A DNA stretch of 64,000 nt. Origin: JAIBAC01 sp046331095. GTDB lineage: Bacteria > Actinomycetota > Acidimicrobiia > UBA2766. Location: contig JAXLRM010000004.1 of assembly GCA_046331095.1 (NCBI GenBank), positions 186,001 to 250,000 on the forward strand, read 5' to 3'. The notes under the pieces were generated by a model that saw only the letters and a program-made list of their open reading frames with translations, was not told the origin of the DNA and ran no database searches. The position numbers were made by a program, and so were the translations under genes. Within the stretch, counting starts at the first letter, position 1. Every line of letters starts with the position of its first letter. Of this stretch, positions 57,697 to 64,000 are shown piece by piece.

Positions 57697-59232
57697 ATGG
57701 CGAGATCACGAAGTGTGCACAGGTGTCAGGAATGCGGCCACGAGAGCGGGAAGTGGCACGGGCGATGTCCGGGCTGCGGACAGTGGGGTTCCGTCGTCGA
57801 GGAGCCCGGGACCTCCGGTGCCGGTGGGCGTGAACCAGGCGGAGGTCCGTTCACGGACCCCATCGACGCCGAGTTCGCCGCGCTCGTCGCCCAGGGCGGA
57901 CGCGACACCCCCGTTCCTCTCGCGGAGGTGTCGGCGTCGGAGGTAGCCCACCGTGCGACGGGGATCGGCGAGCTCGATCGTGTCCTCGGCGGCGGCTTCG
58001 TCCCCGGCGCCACGATCCTGCTCGGCGGTGAGCCGGGAATCGGCAAGTCCACGCTCGTGCTCCAGGCACTCGGAGCCGTGGCGCGCTCGGGGCCGCCCGC
58101 ACTGCTCGTCACCTCCGAGGAGTCCAAGGCGCAGGTTCGCCAGCGTGGAGAACGCCTCGGTGTCCTCGACGGGCGCTGCTACGTCGTCGACGAGGAGTCG
58201 GTGGCCGCGATCACCGGCCATCTCGACGCCGTGAGACCGGCGGTTGTCGCAGTCGATTCGATCCAGACCGTGCGCGATCCACGTGTCGGGTCGGCGCCGG
58301 GTTCGGTCGCGCAGGTACGTGAGTGCGCCTCGGTGCTGTCGGACGCCGCCCGTGCCGCGGGAGCGGCGCTGGTGCTCGTAGGTCACGTCACGAAGGACGG
58401 CAGCCTCGCCGGCCCACGAGTCCTCGAGCACCTCGTCGACGTCGTGTGCACCTTCGAGGGCGATCGGCACCACTCGTTGCGGGTCTTGCGGGGTGTCAAG
58501 AACCGGTTCGGGCCTGCCGGCGAGCTCGGCTTGTTCGACATGCACGAACGTGGTCTCGTCGAGATGGACGACGCCGCGGCCGCCTTCCTCGGTGGTCGTC
58601 GCGCCGACGTGCCCGGGTCGGCCGTGGTGCCCGCCGTCGAGGGTCGGCGTCCACTACTAACAGAGGTGCAGGCGCTCGTCACCCGGGCGGCGGCCGGCGC
58701 GAGCGGCCAGGCCGCGCCGCGGCGCACGGTCAACGGCCTCGACCCCAATCGTGTGACCGTCCTCTGCGGCGTGCTCGACAAGCTCCTCGGGTTGCCCGTG
58801 GCCTGCTGCGACGTGTTCGTGTCAGCGGCAGGGGGGGTGCGCATCAACGATCCTGCGGCCGATCTCGCCGTTTGCGTGTCCGTCGCGTCTTCGTTCGCGG
58901 ACCGTCCGGCCGGCTCCGACACGGCGTGGATCGGCGAGGTCGGCCTCGCCGGCGAGGTGCGAGACGTCCCCCACCTCGATCGCAGGGTGCGCGAGGCGTC
59001 GCGCGTGGGTTTTGCCCGTGTCGTGGTTCCGATCGGTTCGGTGCCCACCGCGTGCGAGGCGGCAGGGGTCGATACCGCGGTCGTGGCCGTCTCGGACCTC
59101 GCCGAGGCGCTTGAACTACTGGCGGACCGGCCCCCGAGCAAGTCGTCGCGGGGTTCCACCGTGGCATCGGAACGGGACGCAGGAAGCCGTGGCACGGCCA
59201 TCGAGGCAGCGTCGTCCGGACTGCCACGGTAA
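57697..59232 (+). CDS. radA: DNA repair protein RadA
   Basis: 511 aa. Branch-migration ATPase in recombination. N-terminal zinc finger (Cys10, Cys13, Cys24, Cys27), RecA-like ATPase with Walker A GEPGIGKST, the RadA-specific KNRFG motif, and a Lon-like C-terminal domain (WIGEVGLAGEVRDV). The last 35 residues are low-complexity. radA next to disA is the conserved order in actinomycetes and Firmicutes. Confidence 0.96.
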   Translation: MARSRSVHRCQECGHESGKWHGRCPGCGQWGSVVEEPGTSGAGGREPGGGPFTDPIDAEFAALVAQGGRDTPVPLAEVSASEVAHRATGIGELDRVLGGGFVPGATILLGGEPGIGKSTLVLQALGAVARSGPPALLVTSEESKAQVRQRGERLGVLDGRCYVVDEESVAAITGHLDAVRPAVVAVDSIQTVRDPRVGSAPGSVAQVRECASVLSDAARAAGAALVLVGHVTKDGSLAGPRVLEHLVDVVCTFEGDRHHSLRVLRGVKNRFGPAGELGLFDMHERGLVEMDDAAAAFLGGRRADVPGSAVVPAVEGRRPLLTEVQALVTRAAAGASGQAAPRRTVNGLDPNRVTVLCGVLDKLLGLPVACCDVFVSAAGGVRINDPAADLAVCVSVASSFADRPAGSDTAWIGEVGLAGEVRDVPHLDRRVREASRVGFARVVVPIGSVPTACEAAGVDTAVVAVSDLAEALELLADRPPSKSSRGSTVASERDAGSRGTAIEAASSGLPR

Positions 59233-59253
59233 ACGGGGTCTCCGGGGCCGTGT

Positions 59254-59259
59254 TACCGT
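59254..59259 (+). promoter_or_regulatory. -10 box for disA
   Basis: TACCGT ends 6 nt before the disA GTG; suggests leaderless initiation. Confidence 0.45.
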
Positions 59260-59265
59260 ATCGAC

Positions 59266-60333
59266 GTGGACGAGCTAATCAGCAAGGGGATGCTCGACTC
59301 CCTGACACTCGTGGCACCGGGAACTCCACTGCGCGAGGGGATCGACCGCATCCTCGCCGCGAACTCGGGCGGGCTGATCGTCCTCGGCTGCGGTCCCAAG
59401 GTCGAACGGCTCTGTACGGGCGGGTTCCTGATAGAGGCGCAGCTCACGCCACAGAGGATGTCGGAGTTGTCCAAGATGGACGGTGCGATCGTCTTGGACG
59501 AGCAAGCCGAGGTGATCGTGCGGGCCAATGTGCACCTCGTCCCCGATCCCGACCAGGTCACGACCGAGACCGGCACCCGCCACCGCAGCGCGGAGAAGAC
59601 CGCGCGTCAGACCGGCGTCCCGGTCGTGTCGGTCTCGGCGCGCATGGCCCAGATCACCGTGTACAGGGCCGACCAGAAGCACATTCTGCAACCCATCACG
59701 CGCGTTCTCAGCCGGGCGAACCAGGCGGCAGCCACGCTCGAGCGATACCGCGGGCGCTTCGACGCCGTCAGCGCGTCGCTGTCCGCGCTCGAGGTCGAGG
59801 ATCTCGTGACCGCCCGCGACGTCCTCCTCGTGCTCCAACGTGGGGAGATGGTGCGCCGTATCAGCGAGGTCACCGAGATGCTGCTCGTCGAGCTCGGCAT
59901 CGAAGGAAGGCTGTTGCACCTGCAGGTCGACGAGCTCGCGGCGGGCATCGACCACGAACTCGAGCTCGTGGTCCGCGACTACCTCGCCGATGCCGGCGCC
60001 GAGTCCACCGCAACGGCCCTCGAGACCCTGGTTCGCCTCACGATGGAACGTCTGCCCGACCTCTACAGCGTCGCACAGGTGCTCGGCCTCGGAGGCGGGA
60101 GCATCGACAGTGCCCTCACCCCGCGAGGCTTCAGGTTCCTCTCGCGGATCCCGCGTCTGTCGAGCACTCTCGTGGACCGTATCGTCGGCCGCTTCGACAG
60201 CTTGCAGAAGATCCTCAATGCCGGCATGAGCGAGCTCGAACAGATCGAAGGTGTCGGCGAGGTGCGCGCGCTGCAGATCAAGGAAGGACTCGCCCGCCTC
60301 GCGGAGTCCTCGATCCTCGACCGTTACAGCTAG
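59266..60333 (+). CDS. disA: DNA integrity scanning diadenylate cyclase DisA
   Basis: 355 aa. Makes the second messenger c-di-AMP and scans DNA for branches. DAC domain motifs DGA (72-74) and RHR (105-107) are intact; a helical spine and a C-terminal helix-hairpin-helix domain (MSELEQIEGVGEVRALQIKE) follow. GTG 59266. Coupling of c-di-AMP and RadA in recombination is known in relatives. Confidence 0.96.
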   Translation: MDELISKGMLDSLTLVAPGTPLREGIDRILAANSGGLIVLGCGPKVERLCTGGFLIEAQLTPQRMSELSKMDGAIVLDEQAEVIVRANVHLVPDPDQVTTETGTRHRSAEKTARQTGVPVVSVSARMAQITVYRADQKHILQPITRVLSRANQAAATLERYRGRFDAVSASLSALEVEDLVTARDVLLVLQRGEMVRRISEVTEMLLVELGIEGRLLHLQVDELAAGIDHELELVVRDYLADAGAESTATALETLVRLTMERLPDLYSVAQVLGLGGGSIDSALTPRGFRFLSRIPRLSSTLVDRIVGRFDSLQKILNAGMSELEQIEGVGEVRALQIKEGLARLAESSILDRYS

Positions 60334-60438
60334 TGCCGTGGCCGGGAACCTTGGGAGTGTTTCCACGAGGACTCGGTGGCTCAGGCAAGGCGCGTCGACG
60401 AGGCGGAGCGGGGCTCCGGTGAGGAGGCGGAACGCAGC

Positions 60439-60492
60439 ATGAGCAGGCGAGGACCGGGGAAACGCCGCAAACGTTTCCTGTCATGGCACTAG
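60439..60492 (+). CDS. Possible 17-residue basic peptide
   Basis: ATG to TAG encoding MSRRGPGKRRKRFLSWH, with GGAGG about 10 nt upstream. Seven of 17 residues are Arg or Lys. It might be a tiny ribosome-associated peptide or chance; no family recognised. Confidence 0.25.
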   Translation: MSRRGPGKRRKRFLSWH

Positions 60493-60576
60493 GTCCAGCT
60501 GAGCGCAGCTGTCCTCGCCTGGACCCTGCCCGGACCTCGCCTGGACCCTGCCCGCTTTTGGATGTGGGGGCCCCTC

Positions 60577-60627
60577 CCAAACGCGGGTGGTCTGTGTCGT
60601 GGGCGGGTCATCCTGCCCGCGTTTGGA
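60577..60627 (+). repeat. Family C palindromic repeat, single copy
   Basis: CCAAACGCGGG at the left and CCCGCGTTTGG at the right, with centre related to the copies at 45061 and 50685. Confidence 0.8.
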
Positions 60628-60682
60628 TGGGGGGCCCGGGTCCCGTTCTCAAACGGCGGGCCGAGTGTGCCGACGAGAGTCC

Positions 60683-61801
60683 ATGGCATCGAGCAGGGCG
60701 ACCAACACGTTCATCGAGGTTGCGCGCTTCTTCGTCGTGCTCCTCACCACCGGGCTGGGGTACCGCCTCGGGCGCAGTGAGCCAGCGTGGCTCCCCGACC
60801 TCCTGCGCGACCCCGGTTCGGCGACGCTCGTGCTGTCGCTGCTCGGCGCGGCGGTCGGCTACGTGGTGGGCGGCGCCGTGGGACGGTACCTGCAACACGC
60901 GCTCGGGGTCGTCGAGGACAGGGTCGATCGCACACCGACCGCTCAGGTCATGTCGGGTGCGGTGGGCGCCCTGATCGGTGTCGCTGCCGGGATCCTCGTC
61001 ACCCTGCCGGTTCTGGTCCTGGTCCCCGCCATCTGGGCCGTGCCGCTCGGTGCCTTCGCGACGTGGCTGCTCGGATCCTCGGGGTACCGCATCGCCCGCC
61101 GCAAGAGCGCCGACCTGCTGCGGATGATGGGCCTCAGCGCGGGCTTCGCCCCCCGCGACGGCTATCCCCCCCACCGCGACGTTGCAGGGGTGCTCGTCGA
61201 CTCCTCCGCGATCATCGACGGGCGGCTGCTCGCCGTGTCCCGTGCCGGCTTCCTCGAGGAGCCGCTGCTCGTCACCCAGTTCGTGCTCGAGGAGGTCCAG
61301 GCGATAGCGGACTCGGGCGACCGCAAGCGCCGCCGGCGCGGGCGCCGTGGGCTCGAGGTGCTCGACGTCTTGCGGGCCGAGGCCGAGGTTGTCGTGATCG
61401 AGGACTCACTGCCAGAGGTCGAGGAGGTCGACGCCAAGCTCGTACGGCTCGCGCTCCGCCTGTCGGTGCCCCTGCTCACGACCGACTTCGCCCTCCAGAA
61501 GGTCGCCGAACTACAGGGCATCGAGGTCCGCAACGTCAATCGCCTCGTCGAGGCCGTGCGACCGCCCGTGGTACCCGGCGACCACATGCGGATCAAGATC
61601 GAGGTCGAGGGCACCCAGGAGCAGCAGGGCGTCGGCTACACCGACGACGGAACGATGGTGGTCGTGAGCGACGCACAAGGCTCGATCGGCCTCGTCGTCG
61701 AGGCGATCGTCACGAGCGCGCACCAGACCTCGGCCGGTCGCATGCTCTTCGCGCGCCGTTCCGAGGACCCCGATCCCAGTCCCGCATCCGTGGACGCCTG
61801 A
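60683..61801 (+). CDS. PIN/TRAM domain membrane protein (YacL-like)
   Basis: 372 aa. About four N-terminal membrane segments (to about residue 130), a PIN ribonuclease-like domain (VLVDSSAIIDGR, VTQFVLEEVQ, LLTTDFALQKVAE) and a C-terminal TRAM domain (GDHMRIKIEVEG, GYTDDGTMVVV). YacL-type proteins sit between disA and ispD in Bacillus and many actinomycetes. Function is not established; RNA binding or cleavage is expected. Confidence 0.88.
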   Translation: MASSRATNTFIEVARFFVVLLTTGLGYRLGRSEPAWLPDLLRDPGSATLVLSLLGAAVGYVVGGAVGRYLQHALGVVEDRVDRTPTAQVMSGAVGALIGVAAGILVTLPVLVLVPAIWAVPLGAFATWLLGSSGYRIARRKSADLLRMMGLSAGFAPRDGYPPHRDVAGVLVDSSAIIDGRLLAVSRAGFLEEPLLVTQFVLEEVQAIADSGDRKRRRRGRRGLEVLDVLRAEAEVVVIEDSLPEVEEVDAKLVRLALRLSVPLLTTDFALQKVAELQGIEVRNVNRLVEAVRPPVVPGDHMRIKIEVEGTQEQQGVGYTDDGTMVVVSDAQGSIGLVVEAIVTSAHQTSAGRMLFARRSEDPDPSPASVDA

Positions 61802-61833
61802 GCGCGCCGGCCCGGTCTGGGAGAATCCGCACC

Positions 61834-62490
61834 ATGTTGTGGACCATCGTCGTCGGCGCCGGGATCGGGTCGCGCCTCGGGGGAACGCCGAAGCAGTTCC
61901 GTGACCTAGCCGGAACCAGCGTGATCGTGAGGGCGGTGCGCGCGGTGGCAACGGCGAGCGATGCCGTGGTCGTCGTCGCCGACCCCGTGCTGGCCGCCGA
62001 TGCCGGTGTCGAGGTCGGCAAGGACGGCGTGGTCGCCGTCGTGCCCGGTGGCGCCGAGAGGTCCGACTCGGTGGCAGCGGGCCTCACGGTGGTGCCCTCC
62101 GACGTGGACGTGGTGGCCGTGCACGACGCGGCTCGTCCGTTGGCGTCGCCGGCGCTCCTGCGACGCTGCGCCGAAGCACTGGGGGACGGTGTCGACGCCG
62201 CCGTCCCGGCGCTGCCGGTCGTGGACACGGTCAAAGAGGTCGACGACGGTGGTGTCGTCGTGCGGACCCTCGACCGGGACCGCCTCGTCACCGTGCAGAC
62301 ACCTCAGGTCTTCCGGGCGTCGGTGCTGAGGGCTGCTCACGCGGTCGCGGACACCGGCGCGACCGACGACGCAGCACTCGTGGAGACGATCGGGGCCACC
62401 GTGGTGGTGGTTGCCGGCGAACCGGGGAACGTCAAGCTGACCATGGCCGAGGATTTCGTGCTGGCGGGGCGGACCCTCGGCGACGCTTGA
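61834..62490 (+). CDS. ispD: MEP cytidylyltransferase
   Basis: 218 aa. Third step of the MEP isoprenoid pathway: joins CTP to methylerythritol phosphate. GAGIGSRLGGTPKQF (nucleotide loop), HDAARPL, TVQTPQVF and TDDAALVE are conserved. ATG 61834 with a GAGAAT box 7 nt upstream. carD, which usually precedes ispD in actinomycetes, is absent here. Confidence 0.94.
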   Translation: MLWTIVVGAGIGSRLGGTPKQFRDLAGTSVIVRAVRAVATASDAVVVVADPVLAADAGVEVGKDGVVAVVPGGAERSDSVAAGLTVVPSDVDVVAVHDAARPLASPALLRRCAEALGDGVDAAVPALPVVDTVKEVDDGGVVVRTLDRDRLVTVQTPQVFRASVLRAAHAVADTGATDDAALVETIGATVVVVAGEPGNVKLTMAEDFVLAGRTLGDA

Positions 62491-62526
62491 CGCCCCCGGC
62501 CCGGCGGCTCGGGAGCCGTGGCGGCG

Positions 62527-62694
62527 CTAGACGGCTGCCCGGTCGGTGGAGAAGTGGCTGCTTTCGACTTCGAGGTGGCGTTCGATCTCGTGGATCACTG
62601 CGTCGATCCCGGCGGTGTAGTCGAGGGGCTGGTCGTACCAGACCGCCCGCTGACGGAGCTCGTCGGCGATTGCCTGCATCGTGGTGATCGTCAT
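62527..62694 (-). CDS. Small 55-residue protein of unknown function
   Basis: Helical, mildly acidic protein beginning MTITTMQAIADELRQRAVWY and ending in a Ser/His-rich tail. Start ATG 62694 has AGGA about 9 nt upstream. Sits on the opposite strand between ispD and ispF, breaking that pair. No family recognised; coding is supported by the start site, length and a distinct 178-bp upstream region. Confidence 0.5.
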   Translation of the reverse strand: MTITTMQAIADELRQRAVWYDQPLDYTAGIDAVIHEIERHLEVESSHFSTDRAAV

Positions 62695-62872
62695 CTGCGT
62701 TGTTCCTGTGATCGTTGTCTCCGGCCTTCGTGGGTTCGTCCTGTCACCGCCACCGTAGACTCCTCGTGTTTCACCCGTGTGTGTGGCTGGTGAACTCCAG
62801 GTGTCACACTCGGGTTCGCACCTGTGCGGGGACTGAGAACTCGGTGTGGAAACGTGAAAGGTTCGAGGTGAC

Positions 62873-63406
62873 GTGACCGAACGAGCCTCGTCGGCGGGAG
62901 GGTGGCCTGACGTCCGCACGGGTCTGGGCGTCGACGTCCACGCGTTCGGAGGGCCGGGCCCCGTGGTCCTGGGAGGCGTGCGGATCGCCTACGACCGTGG
63001 TCTTGTCGGCCACTCCGACGCGGACTGCCTGTTCCACGCTGCCGCCGACGCGCTTCTGGGCGCGGCAGCGATGGGCGACATCGGCATGCACTTCCCCGAC
63101 GTTGACGCGGCCTATGCGGGCGCCGACAGCTCCGGGCTGCTCGGACGCGTGGTCGAGATGCTCGGCGCGCAGGGGTGGACGATCCTGCACGTGGACACGA
63201 CCGTCGTCGCCCAGGAGCCCCGGATCTCGGGCCACCGCGAGCACATGCGTGCCAATCTCGCCCGGGCCTGCGGCGTGAGCGTGGACCGGGCGAGCGTCAA
63301 GGCGACCACGACCGAACGGCTCGGCTTCCCGGGACGCAGCGAAGGGATCGCCGCCCTCGCCGTTGCCACCGTCGTACGCGCGCCTCTGGGCCCCTCCGCG
63401 CCGTAG
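62873..63406 (+). CDS. ispF: MEcPP synthase (IspF)
   Basis: 177 aa. Cyclises CDP-ME 2-phosphate to MEcPP in the MEP pathway. Zinc site GLGVDVHAF, GHSDADCLFHAAADALLG, and the C-terminal TTERLGFPGRSEGIAALA are complete. GTG 62873 with GAGGTGAC just upstream. Confidence 0.95.
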   Translation: MTERASSAGGWPDVRTGLGVDVHAFGGPGPVVLGGVRIAYDRGLVGHSDADCLFHAAADALLGAAAMGDIGMHFPDVDAAYAGADSSGLLGRVVEMLGAQGWTILHVDTTVVAQEPRISGHREHMRANLARACGVSVDRASVKATTTERLGFPGRSEGIAALAVATVVRAPLGPSAP

Positions 63407-63442
63407 GGACCGGCGCCGGTCCGAACGCGGCGCAGCGAGGGT

Positions 63443-63448
63443 TAGGAT
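63443..63448 (+). promoter_or_regulatory. -10 box for cysS
   Basis: TAGGAT ends 8 nt before the cysS GTG; the 50-bp gap to ispF has no ribosome-binding site. Confidence 0.45.
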
Positions 63449-63456
63449 CGGCGCCC

Positions 63457-64000
63457 GTGAGGCTCTACAACACCGTCGCACGTGCCGTGGTCGAGTTCGA
63501 ACCCCTCGTGGCGGGGCGGATCTCGATGTACGTGTGCGGGCCTACCGTGTACGCGCCGCCACACCTCGGCCACGGGCGCACCTCGATCAGTTTCGACCTG
63601 ATCCGCCGCTACCTCGTCTTCGCCGGGTGGGACGTCCGGTTCGTGTCCAACTACACCGACGTCGACGACAAGATCATCGCCCGTGCCCGCGACGAGGGCG
63701 TGAGTCCCGAGGCCGTCGCGCGTGAGTACGAGCGTGTGTGGGACGACGCCATGGCGCGCCTGCGGGTGCTCCCCCCCGACGTCGCGCCACGGGCCACCGA
63801 GCACGTGGGTGCGATGGTCGCCCTGATCGAGGCACTCGTCGACTCCGGTCACGCCTACGCCGTCGACTCCGCCGTCGACTCCGCCGTCGACTCGGGAACA
63901 GGTGCGAACGCCGGCGACGTCTTGTTCTCGGTGCGCAGTTTCGGCGCCTACGGCAAGTTGAGCCACCAGTCGATCGACGCTCTCGACGCAGGCGCACGGG
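63457..64000 (+). CDS. cysS: Cysteinyl-tRNA synthetase, N-terminal part (partial)
   Basis: First 181 residues; the rest lies beyond the window. Class I synthetase with CGPTVY (zinc Cys27), the HIGH motif as HLGH (36-39) and SNYTDVDDKIIARA. Between GHAY and the next strand (GDVLFSVRSFG) is an insertion of three AVDS repeats plus GTGANA, encoded by a 12-bp tandem repeat at 63859-63894. ispD-ispF-cysS is the standard actinomycete order. Confidence 0.95.
   Translation, partial: MRLYNTVARAVVEFEPLVAGRISMYVCGPTVYAPPHLGHGRTSISFDLIRRYLVFAGWDVRFVSNYTDVDDKIIARARDEGVSPEAVAREYERVWDDAMARLRVLPPDVAPRATEHVGAMVALIEALVDSGHAYAVDSAVDSAVDSGTGANAGDVLFSVRSFGAYGKLSHQSIDALDAGAR
63859..63894 (+). repeat. 12-bp tandem repeat inside cysS
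   Basis: GCCGTCGACTCC three times (the last ends in G), keeping frame and encoding AVDSAVDSAVDS in a surface loop. Confidence 0.9.

Larger units (their letters stand above)
60334..60682 (+). other. 349-bp gap between disA and the PIN/TRAM gene
   Basis: Holds a possible 17-codon basic ORF at 60439-60492 and a family C repeat at 60577-60627, preceded by two copies of CTGGACCCTGCC. No longer gene seen. Confidence 0.6.

Overview
The window is one continuous stretch of a very GC-rich bacterial chromosome, with GTG and TTG starts common. Gene content and order point to an actinomycete (Actinomycetota). The order DUF2342 protease - tilS - hpt - ftsH - folE - folP - folB - folK - DUF2520 - panC - panD - coaX - lysS - clpC, followed further on by radA - disA - ispD - ispF - cysS, is the conserved block known from Mycobacterium and relatives. 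Differences from those genomes (no lsr2 between lysS and clpC, no carD beside ispD, tmk separate from the MFS gene, nadB-nadC inside the block) suggest a deep-branching class such as Acidimicrobiia; that placement is inference. No phage, transposase or CRISPR array was seen.

Layout. 1-5748: the end of fumC, a double-receiver hybrid histidine kinase, a VanW-type membrane protein, a membrane-anchored thioredoxin-fold protein and a PIG-L deacetylase. 5762-16104: helicase lhr, a zinc alcohol dehydrogenase, a GT4 glycosyltransferase, a BldC-like regulator, and the overlapping MFS-tmk-holB trio. 16175-25513: tRNA-Thr(CGT), a class III aminotransferase followed at once by a degenerate kinase-like protein, an AidB-like acyl-CoA dehydrogenase, a divergent yceI/marR pair, an acyl-CoA thioesterase, an SDR/SRAP pair, a Nudix hydrolase and a FlgN-like coiled-coil protein. 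25540-28404: a YyaC-like (DUF1256) protein, a FliA/WhiG-type sigma factor with a long C-terminal tail, and an ECF sigma factor with a RsrA-like zinc anti-sigma factor.

28499-45052 is the core block: small membrane protein, DUF2342 protease, tilS, hpt, an acidic protein built on a 13-residue Asp/Gly repeat, ftsH, the folate genes (with a phosphatase-fold protein lacking its catalytic Cys), then DUF2520, panC, panD, nadB, nadC, coaX and lysS. Many of these overlap as ATGA or GTGA and are probably translationally coupled. 45305-56291: a secreted metallopeptidase, a Nudix protein, clpC, a second YceI protein, a divergent pair encoding an FHA-FHA-nucleotide cyclase and a cyclic-nucleotide-binding patatin lipase, glutamate decarboxylase, and moaA. 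56348-64000: a universal stress protein coupled to an LppM-like lipoprotein, radA, disA, a PIN/TRAM membrane protein, ispD, a small unknown gene, ispF and the start of cysS.

Three signals run through the window. At least four families of palindromic intergenic repeats fill most of the larger gaps, often in tandem. About a dozen genes have a TANNNT -10 box 6-8 nt before the start codon, implying leaderless transcripts. A SigR/RsrA-like redox switch is present together with a near-match to a SigR promoter in front of clpC. The most system-like candidate is the cyclase/cyclic-nucleotide-gated patatin pair at 50780-53682.
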